Shown: positions 52,757 through 61,168, counted from the first letter of the stretch. The stretch: 64,000 nucleotides of DNA from Actinomadura rudentiformis (GCF_008923185.1 NZ_WBMT01000005.1:391747-455746), one strand, 5' to 3'. Program-made: numbers and translations. Notes: generated from the sequence alone by a model not told the origin.

Positions 52757-52888
52757 ACCTTACAGAATCTCATCAACTGAAGGAAAAGTGTAGTGCGACC
52801 TGTATACGGAGCATCCTCCTGAAGACCCGGGGTGATCTCGTCCGCGGGTCGGATTGCCCGGCCACGCTGGGGGCATACCTTCGAAGTC

Positions 52889-53587
52889 ATGAGTCAGCCC
52901 AGCCCGCAGCCGGGTAAGCCGTCGTCCCGGCTCACGCCGCAGGAGCCGGATCCGGCGATGGAGCGCCCGCGCGCCACGCCCGAGTCAGTCCGTGCCTCCG
53001 ACGCCGAACGGGAGGCGGTGGTCGAGCGGTTGCGGGTGGCCTCGGTGGAGGGACGGCTGACGTTCGAGGAGCTGACGACGCGGACGGGGGCGGCCTATTC
53101 GGCCGTGACCAGGGGCGATCTGGAGACGATCACTGCGGACCTGCCGGGCATGGGGGCGCCGGGCGCCGCGCCCGCGCCGCTGCAGGTTCAGCGCCGGTTC
53201 AGCGCGATCATGGGTGACTGCAAGGAACGTCTCTCCGGGCGCATCGACGCCGAGCTCACCGCGCTCGCGGTGATGGGCGACGTCGTGCTCGACCTGCGCG
53301 GCGCCCAGGTGCCGACGGGTGAGGTCACCGTCGTCGCCACCGCGGTGATGGGCGATGTGAAGGTCATCGTGCCGGACGGGGTGACGGTCGATCTGAGCGG
53401 CTACGCGTTCATGGGCGACCGCAAGGTGCAGGTGCGCGAGGCGGCGCCGGGGCCACGGGTCCCGGTGGTCCGGGTGCGGGCACAGGCGATCATGGGCGAT
53501 GTGAAGATCGTGGACGACGAGCACCACGCGCCCGTGCGGCGGGCCCTCACGAACTGGTGGGAAGATCGCAAGGGCCCGCACAAGTAA
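52889..53587 (+). CDS. DUF1707 / LiaF-like domain protein
   Basis: A 232-residue protein. Residues about 30-85 are a DUF1707 domain (RASDAEREAVVERLRVASVE, GRLTFEELTTRTGAAYSAVT). The rest is a right-handed beta-helix-like repeat with VMGDVVLDLRGAQV, VMGDVKVIVPDGVTVDL, FMGDRKVQVREA and IMGDVKIVDDEHH, the LiaF/'cell-wall-active antibiotics response' pattern (xMGDxxxxL). No membrane helix, so it is cytoplasmic or peripheral. Such proteins are tied to envelope stress sensing. ATG 52889; the gap of 133 bases to the divergent AidB-like gene holds both promoters. Confidence 0.92.
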   Translation: MSQPSPQPGKPSSRLTPQEPDPAMERPRATPESVRASDAEREAVVERLRVASVEGRLTFEELTTRTGAAYSAVTRGDLETITADLPGMGAPGAAPAPLQVQRRFSAIMGDCKERLSGRIDAELTALAVMGDVVLDLRGAQVPTGEVTVVATAVMGDVKVIVPDGVTVDLSGYAFMGDRKVQVREAAPGPRVPVVRVRAQAIMGDVKIVDDEHHAPVRRALTNWWEDRKGPHK

Positions 53588-53602
53588 GGCGTGTCCCGCC
53601 GC

Positions 53603-53866
53603 TCAGGAGGGGGACTTCCGGTTGTACGCGGTGCGCGCGCCGAGCCAGGCGGTGTAGACGGCGGCGCCGACCAGCCCGGCCTTGCGGGTCTTCCGGGTGG
53701 TCAGGGCGAGGCCGAGCGCGAGTTCCGTGGCGCCGTTGCGCTTGATCCACGCGTCGGTGTCGTTCGGGAACGCCAGCTTGGAAACGGGCTCGAACGCCTT
53801 CGGGGCGGCGAAGTGGGCGGCACCGGTGACGGCCAGGGCGATCCCGGCGGCACGAACAAGAGCCAT
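53603..53866 (-). CDS. Small membrane protein (87 aa)
   Basis: ATG 53866 starts MALVRAAGIALAVTGAAHFA, then KAFEPVSKLAFPNDTDAWIK, ELALGLALTTRKTRKAGLVG and VYTAWLGARTAYNRKSPS. Three short hydrophobic segments and the 'GAAHF...P..F.......FP' pattern resemble DoxX/DUF4267-like small membrane proteins. It begins 4 bases after the stop of the monooxygenase gene, so the two are co-transcribed. Confidence 0.85.
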   Translation of the reverse strand: MALVRAAGIALAVTGAAHFAAPKAFEPVSKLAFPNDTDAWIKRNGATELALGLALTTRKTRKAGLVGAAVYTAWLGARTAYNRKSPS

Positions 53867-53870
53867 GAGG

Positions 53871-55397
53871 TCATTCCTTTCGGTTGTCAGCCATGGAGAA
53901 TTCGTAGTCGTCCAGGTCGAAGCTCCGGCTCCGGCGCCAAACGTACAACCCGGACTGCGGCCGGACGTACGGGGAGTCCCCGTGCCGGTCGAAGTAGTAG
54001 GAGTTTGAGCGCGCACAGCTCGGCTGCGCCAGAATCGTGCCCTTCATCCGGCGGCGCATGTCGGCGGTGAACGCGTCGTGCGGGCGGTGCCTGACGACCA
54101 TCCGCACCGCCCTGCGCCGCCGCGCCTCGGTGATGCAGCGGACGATGTGCGTGCTGCCGGCCTCGATGATGGAGAACCACGACGCCCCGGTGACCGTGTA
54201 CGGCCCGTTCATCAGCCAGAAATTGGGCGCCTGCGGCGCGGCGACGCCCTCGTAGGTCTGGTACCGGTTCTCGTCCCAGTACGCGCCCAGTTCGACGCCG
54301 CCCAATCCGACCACCGGGAACGCCGGCATCGCCCCCAGCTCCAGGATCTTGAAGCCCGTCGCCAGCACGAGAGTGTCGATCTCCCGTTCGGTGCCGCCCG
54401 CGACGATCCCCTTCTCGGTGATGCGCTCGATCCCGTCGGTGACCAGCTCGACGTTCCCGCGCAGGAACGTCGGGAAGTAGCGGTTGGAGAACGACGGCCG
54501 CTTGCACCCGAACCCGTAGTCCGGCGTCAGCCTGCGCCGCAGCCGCCGGTCCGGCACCTGGCGGCGCAGGTGGGCGCGGCAGACGGCCTCGGTCGCCCGG
54601 ACGAGGAACGGCACCTTGCTGTAGTGCACGATGCCCAGCACCATGATGATCTCGGAGGCGACCGTGGTGAGCAGCCGGACGAGCCGCTGCACCGGCGGCG
54701 CCGCGCGGAACACCGCCCGCACCGCCCGCGGGATGGCGAAGTCGACCTTGGGCAGCACCCAGATCGGCGTGCGCTGGTAGACGTCGAGCCGGTCGGCCAC
54801 CGCCGCGATCTCCGGGATCACCTGGAGCCCGGACGCGCCGGTGCCGATGACGGCGACGCGCTCGCCGCGCAGGTCGTGGCCGTGGTCCCAGCGGGCGGTG
54901 TGGATGATCTTCCCGGTGAACGCGGCGATGCCGGGGATGTCCGGGTTCTTGGGCTGATCCAGCGGTCCCACGGCGGCGACCAGGAACCTCGTGGTGAACG
55001 AGCCCTGGTCGGTGTGCACGTGCCACAGGTCGGTGTCCTCGTCGAAGACGGCCCGTTCGACCTTGGTGCCGAGCCGCAGGTGCTGCCGCAGCCTGTACTT
55101 GTCGGCGCAGTGCTCGGCGTACGCGCGCACCTCCGCGCCGGGCGCGAAGGAACGCGACCAGGAGGGGTTCGGCTCGAACGAGTAGCAGTACGTGGCGGAC
55201 GGGATGTCCACGGCCACGCCGGGATAGGTGTTGTGCCGCCACACCCCGCCGACGCTCGGCGCCGCGTCCACGATCACGAAGTCACGGACACCCTTCTGCC
55301 GCAGCCGGATGCCGACGCACAGTCCGGAGAACCCCGCGCCGACGACGGCCACCTCGTGATCCGGCTTCACCGGCGGGGGCACGGCGGGGTGTCTCAT
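53871..55397 (-). CDS. Flavin monooxygenase, Baeyer-Villiger type
   Basis: A 508-residue FAD/NADPH enzyme from ATG 55397 (GGGAGGAG ahead). First Rossmann site VAVVGAGFSGLCVGIRL, VDIPSATYCYSFEPNPSWSR, Baeyer-Villiger fingerprint FTGKIIHTARWDHG, second Rossmann site VAVIGTGASGLQVIPEI and LVLATGFKILELGAMPAF. It inserts oxygen into ketones or oxidises heteroatoms; the substrate may be a steroid or medium-chain ketone (inference). The frame is open upstream to 55592 but that part overlaps the operator and the TetR gene. The divergent TetR gene is the likely regulator. Confidence 0.94.
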   Translation of the reverse strand: MRHPAVPPPVKPDHEVAVVGAGFSGLCVGIRLRQKGVRDFVIVDAAPSVGGVWRHNTYPGVAVDIPSATYCYSFEPNPSWSRSFAPGAEVRAYAEHCADKYRLRQHLRLGTKVERAVFDEDTDLWHVHTDQGSFTTRFLVAAVGPLDQPKNPDIPGIAAFTGKIIHTARWDHGHDLRGERVAVIGTGASGLQVIPEIAAVADRLDVYQRTPIWVLPKVDFAIPRAVRAVFRAAPPVQRLVRLLTTVASEIIMVLGIVHYSKVPFLVRATEAVCRAHLRRQVPDRRLRRRLTPDYGFGCKRPSFSNRYFPTFLRGNVELVTDGIERITEKGIVAGGTEREIDTLVLATGFKILELGAMPAFPVVGLGGVELGAYWDENRYQTYEGVAAPQAPNFWLMNGPYTVTGASWFSIIEAGSTHIVRCITEARRRRAVRMVVRHRPHDAFTADMRRRMKGTILAQPSCARSNSYYFDRHGDSPYVRPQSGLYVWRRSRSFDLDDYEFSMADNRKE

Positions 55398-55423
55398 GTG
55401 CTCTCCTCCCGAGGGTGATCGAG

Positions 55424-55506
55424 ATACCGAAGGTATTTGGGCTTTGGACATAGTGTCAATACAGCCTGTCATCGCTGGTCGTGCGCGCCGGATACTGTTG
55501 GTATCC
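55424..55506. promoter_or_regulatory. Two TetR-type palindromes ATACC-N3-GGTAT and GGATAC-N5-GTATCC
   Basis: ATACCGAAGGTAT at 55424-55436 lies 27 bases from the monooxygenase start; GGATACTGTTGGTATCC at 55490-55506 lies 28 bases from the TetR start. Both share the GGTAT half-site, so one regulator can bind each promoter. Confidence 0.75.
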
Positions 55507-55533
55507 AGATTCTGATGTCGTCTGGAGCGGTGG

Positions 55534-56202
55534 ATGGCACGACTTACCAGGGTGGAGAGCCAGGCGCGCACGCGCGAGCTGCTGATCGCCACAGCCCGGC
55601 AGCTCTTCCTGCGTGACGGTTATCACGCCACCTCGCTCGAGAAGGTCGCGGAGGCGGCGGGCTTCTCCAAAGGCGCCGTCTACTCCAATTTCGGCACCAA
55701 GGACGAGCTCTGCCAGACGGTCATCGAGGCCGTCCGCGCCGAACAGGTCCAGGCGATCATGGACGCCTTCCTCGGCGACGGCTCCGACGAGGACCGCCTC
55801 GCCGTCTTCGAGTCCTGGGCGGAACGCACGATCGGCGACCCCGGCTGGACCCTGCTGGAGGCCGAGTTCGCCATCCACGCCGCGCGCCGGGATCCGGAAC
55901 TTCGCGGCAAGGTGGCCACAGGAGGCCGCGGCTGGGTCGGCGCCCTGCGGTTCCTGCTGGAGGAGGAGGCCCGCCGCCGCGATCTCACCCTGCCCTTGCC
56001 GGCCGAGGAGCTCGCGGACGCCCTGCTCAGCCTGGGCGTCGGCCTGGGCCTCCGCCGCGCCGTCGATCCCGCGCTCTCCCCGCACGCGCTGACCGACATG
56101 ATCCGGCTCCTCCTCGATCTCGCCCCGCGCGGCGACCGCGGCGACCAGGGCGATCGCCGGCCGCCCGTCAGACCGCCCGCCAGACCGCGCCGCGACCGCT
56201 AA
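55534..56202 (+). CDS. TetR family transcriptional regulator
   Basis: A 222-residue regulator. HTH: RTRELLIATARQLFLRDGYH, ATSLEKVAEAAGFSKGAVYS, NFGTKDELCQTVIEAVRAEQ; the C-terminal domain is of the TetR_C_39-like class (ERTIGDPGWTLLEAEFAIHA, LADALLSLGVGLGLRRAVDP), then a disordered tail RGDRGDQGDRRPPVRPPARP. ATG 55534, 28 bases after a GGTATCC palindrome. Probable repressor of the divergent monooxygenase gene and itself. Confidence 0.94.
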   Translation: MARLTRVESQARTRELLIATARQLFLRDGYHATSLEKVAEAAGFSKGAVYSNFGTKDELCQTVIEAVRAEQVQAIMDAFLGDGSDEDRLAVFESWAERTIGDPGWTLLEAEFAIHAARRDPELRGKVATGGRGWVGALRFLLEEEARRRDLTLPLPAEELADALLSLGVGLGLRRAVDPALSPHALTDMIRLLLDLAPRGDRGDQGDRRPPVRPPARPRRDR

Positions 56203-56322
56203 TCTCCTGATCATCTCTCTCCGCCGCCGGAGTCCGGTCACCGCGATCGGACCGGAAAGCGGGCAACCGTTCTGGGGCTCCAGGCGGTAGGAGGGACAGG
56301 GGAGTCTGGGAAGGCGAGGTCC

Positions 56323-56838
56323 ATGCGAGATCGGGAGGACTTCACCGCGTACGTCGCGGAGCGGTCACCGAGGTTGCTGAGAACTGCGTACCTGCTCTGC
56401 CGTGACTGGGCGCTCGCGGAGGACCTGTTGCAAACCTCGTTGTCGAAGGTGTGGAGTGCCTGGGGGCGGATCGGAGGCGACCCCGACCCGTACGTCTACC
56501 GTGTCCTGGTCAACACGCACGCCTCCTGGTGGAAGCGCCGCTGGCGGGGCGAGATCCCCTCTGCGGACCCGCCGGACGCGGCCGATCCCACGGACCCGAT
56601 GGGCGCCGCCGACGAACGCGCCGCCATCTGGGCGGCGCTGGGACGGTTGCCGCCGCGGCAGCGCTCCGTCGTGGTCCTGCGCTTCTTCGAGGACCTCTCG
56701 GAGGCCGCGGTCGCCGACATCATGAACTGCTCGATCGGCACCGTGAAGAGCCAGACCAGCAAGGCGCTGGCCAAGTTGCGCGTCGATCCCGAGATCGTCG
56801 CGCCGGTCTCGCCGATCCCCGTGGAGGGACTGTCATGA
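56323..56838 (+). CDS. ECF sigma factor, SigE family (actinobacterial)
   Basis: A 171-residue sigma factor: region 2 FTAYVAERSPRLLRTAYLLC, RDWALAEDLLQTSLSKVWSA, then VNTHASWWKRRWRGEIP and region 4 LGRLPPRQRSVVVLRFFEDL, SEAAVADIMNCSIGTVKSQT. It belongs to the large SigE-like actinobacterial ECF group (ECF52/39 types) that work in envelope stress. Its stop overlaps the start of the membrane protein downstream (ATGA), which is probably its regulator. ATG 56323 lies 8 bases after GGCGAGG. Confidence 0.94.
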   Translation: MRDREDFTAYVAERSPRLLRTAYLLCRDWALAEDLLQTSLSKVWSAWGRIGGDPDPYVYRVLVNTHASWWKRRWRGEIPSADPPDAADPTDPMGAADERAAIWAALGRLPPRQRSVVVLRFFEDLSEAAVADIMNCSIGTVKSQTSKALAKLRVDPEIVAPVSPIPVEGLS

Positions 56839-57578
56839 CGCGTTCCATCAACGACCTCCGCGAGATACTCGACGTCGAGAGCGACGGAGCGCCGCGCAAC
56901 GCCGACCGGATCACCCAGGTGGAGACGAGGATCCGCCGCCGGCGCAAGCGCCGGGTGACGGCGGGCGCCGCGCTCGGCGTGACGGCGGCGGCCCTGACGG
57001 TCACCGGTGTCTACGCCCTGCCGGGTTCCGAGCAAGACCCGGCGCAGGCGCTGGACACGCCCGGAACATACCTGCCGCAGGGGCAGGAGGCACTGACGCC
57101 GCCGCTCGTCTACCAGGGCATGAGGCGCATCGCGCTCAAGCGCTTCACGGCCACGGGCAAGATGATGCGCATGGAGTTCACCCCGGTCGGACCCGACACC
57201 GCGTACATCATCCGGTGCCGGCCCGGCTACGAGGTGATCGAGCAGACCGATGGGAACGGCGGTTACGGCTCGTTCGGCGACTGCGCCAGCGACGTGGGAC
57301 CGCCCCAGTCCGTAAGCGCGTCCGCGCTGGAACCCGGCGCCCTCACAGCGGGCGAGCGGCACGTTCTGGACGTGGTCGTGCTGCCCAAGGGGACGGTCAA
57401 GGAGAACGTGATCGAGTACATGACCGACGACGAGTCGGGAGGCGCCCCGGACAGCGTGACCGGCACGGACGGCAACGGCGAGCAGATCACCCTGTCGGAG
57501 TACCTCGCCACCCACAAACCGGGCACGAGCCCGTGGACCGTCGCCATCTACAGCGGCGAATGCGAGGGCGACTGCTGA
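56835..57578 (+). CDS. Membrane-anchored sigma-factor partner (putative anti-sigma)
   Basis: A 247-residue protein with a cytoplasmic N-terminus of about 40 residues (SINDLREILDVESDGAPRNA), a basic patch RIRRRRKRR, one membrane helix VTAGAALGVTAAALTVTGVY and an outside domain ending in TVAIYSGECEGDC. The layout and the four-base overlap with the sigma gene are those of the anti-sigma partners of SigE-like ECF factors, although no zinc anti-sigma motif (HxxxCxxC) is present. Outside cysteines (IIRCRPG, GDCASD, GECEGDC) may form disulfides. Confidence 0.85.
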   Translation: MTRSINDLREILDVESDGAPRNADRITQVETRIRRRRKRRVTAGAALGVTAAALTVTGVYALPGSEQDPAQALDTPGTYLPQGQEALTPPLVYQGMRRIALKRFTATGKMMRMEFTPVGPDTAYIIRCRPGYEVIEQTDGNGGYGSFGDCASDVGPPQSVSASALEPGALTAGERHVLDVVVLPKGTVKENVIEYMTDDESGGAPDSVTGTDGNGEQITLSEYLATHKPGTSPWTVAIYSGECEGDC

Positions 57579-57591
57579 CGCGGAATCCACG

Positions 57592-57647
57592 CCCGATGCA
57601 CCTCACCCGGTGCGTCTCACCCGATGCACCTCACCCGATACACCCCC
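57592..57647. repeat. Four tandem 14-base repeats after the sigma operon
   Basis: CCCGATGCACCTCA-type units at 57592, 57606, 57620 and 57634; the first and third are identical. They fill the gap between the convergent ends of the sigma operon and the sulfate operon. Confidence 0.7.
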
Positions 57648-57655
57648 GCGCGGTG

Positions 57656-58408
57656 TCAGACCGCGGCGGCCGTCCGCACCTCGGCACGGACCTCGTCATA
57701 GCGGTGCAGGACGAGTTCGGCCAGCTCGGGCGCCGCGCCCAGCACGGGCGAGACGGCCGCGGCCCCGGCGGCCAGTGACTCGCGCCGGACCTTGTCGGCG
57801 AAGTAGCCGGGCGCGAGAAAATAGGACGCCACCACGACACGCGGCGCGCCCGCGTCGAGCAGCCCGGACACCGCGTCGGCGGGGGTGGGCCGCGCCGCGG
57901 AGGCGAACGCGGGGACCACGCCGCGCCAGCCCCGGTTCCGCCACTCGCGCGCCATGCCCCAGATCGTCGCGTTGGCCGCCGGGTCGCTCGATCCCGCCGA
58001 CACCAGCACGACGGCCGTGTCGGGGTCGCCGATCTCCACGCCCGCCTCGGTGAGCCGCCGCTCCAGCGCCGCCATCAACAGGGGGTGCGGCCCGAGGGTG
58101 CCGGCGGTGCGCAACGACAGCCGCGGGCGCAGCGTGCGGACCTCGTTCAGCACCCCGGGGATGTCGGACTTGCTGTGGTACGCGGCGGTCAGCAGCAGCG
58201 GCAGCACGATCGCCTCGTCCACGCCGCGCTGCGCGAGGCCGTCCAGGACGCGCACCGGGTTCGGCGGCGCGTGGTCCAGGAAGGACGCCAGCACCGGGAC
58301 CTCGGGGCGGCGGGCCCGGACGGCGGCGAGGAGCTCCGCCACCGTCGCGGCTGCGCGCGGATCCTTGCTTCCGTGCGCGACCGCGACCATCACAGGTGAA
58401 TACCGCAT
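57656..58408 (-). CDS. Sirohydrochlorin chelatase-like protein (CbiX type)
   Basis: A 250-residue duplicated chelatase: VMVAVAHGSKDPRAAATVAE in the first half with the metal His and AAYHSKSDIPGVLNEVRTL, and a second half with VVLVSAGSSDPAANATIWG and VVASYFLAPGYFADKVRRES. In sulfate operons this enzyme inserts iron into sirohydrochlorin to make sirohaem for the sulfite reductase. ATG 58408 is chosen for its GGGGA site 7 bases ahead, giving a 19-base overlap with cysH; ATG 58390, coupled to the cysH stop (TGATG), is the alternative. Confidence 0.93.
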   Translation of the reverse strand: MRYSPVMVAVAHGSKDPRAAATVAELLAAVRARRPEVPVLASFLDHAPPNPVRVLDGLAQRGVDEAIVLPLLLTAAYHSKSDIPGVLNEVRTLRPRLSLRTAGTLGPHPLLMAALERRLTEAGVEIGDPDTAVVLVSAGSSDPAANATIWGMAREWRNRGWRGVVPAFASAARPTPADAVSGLLDAGAPRVVVASYFLAPGYFADKVRRESLAAGAAAVSPVLGAAPELAELVLHRYDEVRAEVRTAAAV

Positions 58409-59100
58409 TCGCTCTTCCCCATCCCGGCCCAGCGGCCGCTGCGCGGGTCCTCCCCGGGCGCGACGGGCTGGGTGCAGGGCTCGCAGCCGATCGACGGGTA
58501 GCCGTCGTAGTGCAGCGGGTTGACCAGCACCCCGTTGTCCTCGATGTAGTCGTCCATCTGCTGCTGCGTCCAGTCGAGGATCGGATTGACCTTGACCATC
58601 CCGCGCTTGCGGTCCCACTCGACCACGCGGCGGTCGCGGCGGCTGGCGGTCTCCTCGCGGCGGATCCCGCTGAACCAGGCCATGTAGCCCTCCAGCGCCT
58701 TGCCCAGCGGCTCCACCTTGCGCAGGTGGCAGCACAGGTCCGGGTTGCGGCCGTTGAGCCGGGGGCCGAGCGCGGCCTCCTGCTCGGCGACCGTGCGGGA
58801 GGGCGTCACGTTGATGACGTTGACGGGATAGACGGCCTCGACCGCGTCGCGGGTGCCGATGGTCTCGGCGAAGTGGTAGCCGGTGTCGACGAACAGCACG
58901 TCGATCCCGGGCTTCACCTTCGACACCAGGTGGATCAGCGCGGCGTCGGACATGGAGGAGGTCAGACAGATGCGGTCTCCGAAGGTCGCCGCGGCCCACC
59001 GGATCACCTCGAGGGTCGGGGCACCCTCCAACGCGGTGGCGGCGGACTCGACGATGTCTTCCAGGTCGAGTGTCGGTCTGTCGGTCTCCAGCAGAGTCAC
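58390..59100 (-). CDS. cysH: Phosphoadenylyl/adenylyl-sulfate reductase
   Basis: A 236-residue reductase starting at GTG 59100, whose first bases overlap the stop of the zinc-ribbon gene (GTGA). SSMSDAALIHLVSKVKPGID and LFVDTGYHFAETI form the nucleotide site; NPDLCCHLRKVEPL and IGCEPCTQPV hold the four cysteines of a [4Fe-4S] cluster, which marks the adenylyl-sulfate (APS) type; SECGIHL at the end carries the catalytic Cys. It turns APS (or PAPS) into sulfite for the reductase encoded just upstream. Confidence 0.96.
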   Translation of the reverse strand: MTLLETDRPTLDLEDIVESAATALEGAPTLEVIRWAAATFGDRICLTSSMSDAALIHLVSKVKPGIDVLFVDTGYHFAETIGTRDAVEAVYPVNVINVTPSRTVAEQEAALGPRLNGRNPDLCCHLRKVEPLGKALEGYMAWFSGIRREETASRRDRRVVEWDRKRGMVKVNPILDWTQQQMDDYIEDNGVLVNPLHYDGYPSIGCEPCTQPVAPGEDPRSGRWAGMGKSECGIHL

Positions 59101-59279
59101 TGGGGGATCTCCTTGTGTGTCTGGGGGGCGCCGTGTGTCTGGGGGGCTCCAACACCGAGGAATTTCAACCTGAAGGCGCGGACGCAGTCCCGGCAGAACC
59201 AGGTGCCGTCCTCCGCGTAGGGCTCCAAGTGCTCTTCTCCGCAGTACGGGCAGTAGAACGGTGCGGCACGTTCACTCAT
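59097..59279 (-). CDS. Zinc-ribbon mini-protein of the sulfate operon (60 aa)
   Basis: ATG 59279 encodes MSERAAPFYCPYCGEEHLEP, YAEDGTWFCRDCVRAFRLKF, LGVGAPQTHGAPQTHKEIPQ. Two CxxC pairs (CPYC, CRDC) form a rubredoxin-like zinc or iron site. Similar 55-65 residue proteins stand between sir and cysH in actinomycetes; an electron-transfer or assembly role is possible but unproven. The tail contains a direct repeat APQTH. Starts 13 bases after the sulfite reductase stop and overlaps the cysH start. Confidence 0.88.
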   Translation of the reverse strand: MSERAAPFYCPYCGEEHLEPYAEDGTWFCRDCVRAFRLKFLGVGAPQTHGAPQTHKEIPQ

Positions 59280-59292
59280 TTCCGGCCGTCCG

Positions 59293-60963
59293 TTATTTGA
59301 GATCGGCGTCGTCGGCGCGCTGCACCCAGGCGGCGAAGGTCTCACCCTCCGTGCGCTGCGCGTCGAAGTTGCGGACGAGGCGTTCGACGTAGTCGGTCAG
59401 CCCGGCCGAGGTGGTCTTCAGCCCGCGGACCTTCTTGCCGAACGAGGCGCCCACCTGGCCGCCGAGGTGGATCTGGAAGCCCTCCACCTGGTCGCCGTTC
59501 TCGTCGACGACCAGCTGGCCCTTGAGCCCGATGTCGGCGACCTGGATGCGGGCGCACGCGTTGGGGCAGCCGTTGACGTTGATGGTCAGCGGCTGCTCGA
59601 AGTCGGGCAGCCGCTTCTCCAGCTCGTCGATCAGATCCATCGCGCGCTGCTTGGTCTCGACGATCGCGAGCTTGCAGTACTCGATGCCGGTGCAGGCCAT
59701 GGTCTGGCGCCGGAACGTGGACGGGTGCACCTGCAGGTCGTGCTTGGCGAGCTCGGCGGCCAGTTCCCCGGTGTTCGCCTCGGGCACGTCCAGGATGACC
59801 ATCTTCTGCTCGGCCGTCGTCCGCACCCGGCCGGAGCCGTAGCGCTGGGCGAGGTCGCCGATGACGCGCAGCAGCTCGCCGTTGACGCGGCCCACGCGGG
59901 GCGCGAAGCCCACGTAGAAGTTGCCGTCCTTCTGCGGGTGGACCCCGACGTGGTCACGGCGAGGGAGCGGCGCGGCCGGCTCGGGGCCGTCCGGGAGCGC
60001 GTAGCCGAGGTACTCCTTCTCCAGCACCTCGCGGAACTTCTCCGCACCCCAGTCGTTCATCAGGAACTTGATCCGGGCACGGTGCCGCAGCCGCCGGTAC
60101 CCGTAGTCCCGGAAGATCGAGATGATGCCCTTCCACACCTCGTGCGCCTGCTCGGGCTTGACGAAGACGCCCAGGCTCTTGGCGAACATCGGGTTGGTGG
60201 ACAGCCCGCCGCCGACGAACGCCTGGTAGCCGACCTCGCCCTCGTCGTTCACCACGCCCACGAACGCCACGTCGTTGATCTCGTGGACGGTGCAGTGCGC
60301 CGTGCAGCCCGACATCGCCGACTTGAACTTGCGCGGCAGGTTGGAGAACTCCGGCGATCCGATGTAGCGCTCGTGCACCTCCCGGATCTGCGGCGTCGCG
60401 TCGATGACCTCGTCGGCCGCGATCCCGGCCAGCGGACAGCCGATGATCACACGCGGGGTGTCACCGCAGGCCTCCATGGTGGACAGCCCGACCGACTCCA
60501 GCGCGTCCCAGATCGCCGGGACGTCCTCGATCGCGATCCAGTGGTACTGCACGTTCTGCCGGTCGGTGATGTCGGCGGTGCCGCGCGCGTACTTCGTGGA
60601 GATGTCGGCGATCACCTGCAGCTGCTCGGCGCTCAGCTGGCCGCCGTCGATGCGCACCCGCAACATGAAGTAGCGGTCGTCGAGCTCCTCGTCGGGCAGG
60701 CTGCCGGTCTTGCCGCCGTCGATGCCGGGCTTGCGCTGGGTGTAGAGCCCGAACCAGCGGAACCGGCCACGGAGGTCGGCCGGGTCGATCGAGTCGAACC
60801 CCGCCTTGGAGTAGACGTCGACGATCCGGCGCCGGACGTTGAGCCCGTCGTCGTTCTTCTTGTTCTCTTCGTTCTTGTTGAGCGGTTCGCGGTAGCCGAG
60901 GGCCCACTGGCCCTCGCCTCTCTTGCGCTTGGTCGCTGGTGGCACGGCGTGCGTCCATTCCAT
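59293..60963 (-). CDS. sir: Ferredoxin-dependent sulfite reductase
   Basis: A 556-residue sirohaem enzyme with two half-repeats. KNDDGLNVRRRIVDVYSKAG and FDSIDPADLRGRFRWFGLYT are typical of actinobacterial SirA/NirA. Repeat 1 has ADITDRQNVQYHWI and KSAMSGCTAHCTVHE; repeat 2 has VRTTAEQKMVILDV and the cluster ligands TGIEYCKLAIVE (Cys) and NVNGCPNACAR (C-x3-C) that bridge [4Fe-4S] and sirohaem. It reduces sulfite to sulfide for cysteine synthesis. ATG 60963 is used; the longer frame upstream adds GCPVALRVPPYD. First structural gene of the operon, 127 bases after a short leader ORF. Confidence 0.96.
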   Translation of the reverse strand: MEWTHAVPPATKRKRGEGQWALGYREPLNKNEENKKNDDGLNVRRRIVDVYSKAGFDSIDPADLRGRFRWFGLYTQRKPGIDGGKTGSLPDEELDDRYFMLRVRIDGGQLSAEQLQVIADISTKYARGTADITDRQNVQYHWIAIEDVPAIWDALESVGLSTMEACGDTPRVIIGCPLAGIAADEVIDATPQIREVHERYIGSPEFSNLPRKFKSAMSGCTAHCTVHEINDVAFVGVVNDEGEVGYQAFVGGGLSTNPMFAKSLGVFVKPEQAHEVWKGIISIFRDYGYRRLRHRARIKFLMNDWGAEKFREVLEKEYLGYALPDGPEPAAPLPRRDHVGVHPQKDGNFYVGFAPRVGRVNGELLRVIGDLAQRYGSGRVRTTAEQKMVILDVPEANTGELAAELAKHDLQVHPSTFRRQTMACTGIEYCKLAIVETKQRAMDLIDELEKRLPDFEQPLTINVNGCPNACARIQVADIGLKGQLVVDENGDQVEGFQIHLGGQVGASFGKKVRGLKTTSAGLTDYVERLVRNFDAQRTEGETFAAWVQRADDADLK

Positions 60964-61090
60964 GTCGTACGGAGGGACGCGCAGCGCAACGGGACAGCCC
61001 AAACGGCCGGCTCGACGGTGAGCGGGAACGGTTAAAGGTGACGCCGATGCGCCACGCTTCCGTAATGATCAACGGTGCGTGGTCGGGGCG

Positions 61091-61168
61091 TCACAGACAG
61101 ATCGCGCTGCGGACGCGCAGAAAGTCCACGTGCCGGCGCATTACCAGCAGGGGGTCCGCAGCAGTCAT
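61091..61168 (-). CDS. Leader peptide of the sulfate operon (25 aa)
   Basis: ATG 61168 encodes TAADPLLVMRRHVDFLRVRS and AICL, TGA 61091. RRHVDF-LR-V-SA-C is the recurring pattern of short leader peptides ahead of sulfur genes in actinomycetes. The Cys codon is the second last, right before the stop. A ribosome waiting there for Cys-tRNA could control the operon; that mechanism is inference. Confidence 0.85.
   Translation of the reverse strand: MTAADPLLVMRRHVDFLRVRSAICL

Noticed and set aside
54078..55418. Long plus-strand ORF opposite the monooxygenase gene
   Set aside because: Antisense shadow caused by GC-rich third positions; His/Arg/Pro-rich, no family.
59467..61035. Long plus-strand ORF opposite sulfite reductase
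   Set aside because: Antisense shadow; the minus strand holds all sirohaem enzyme motifs.
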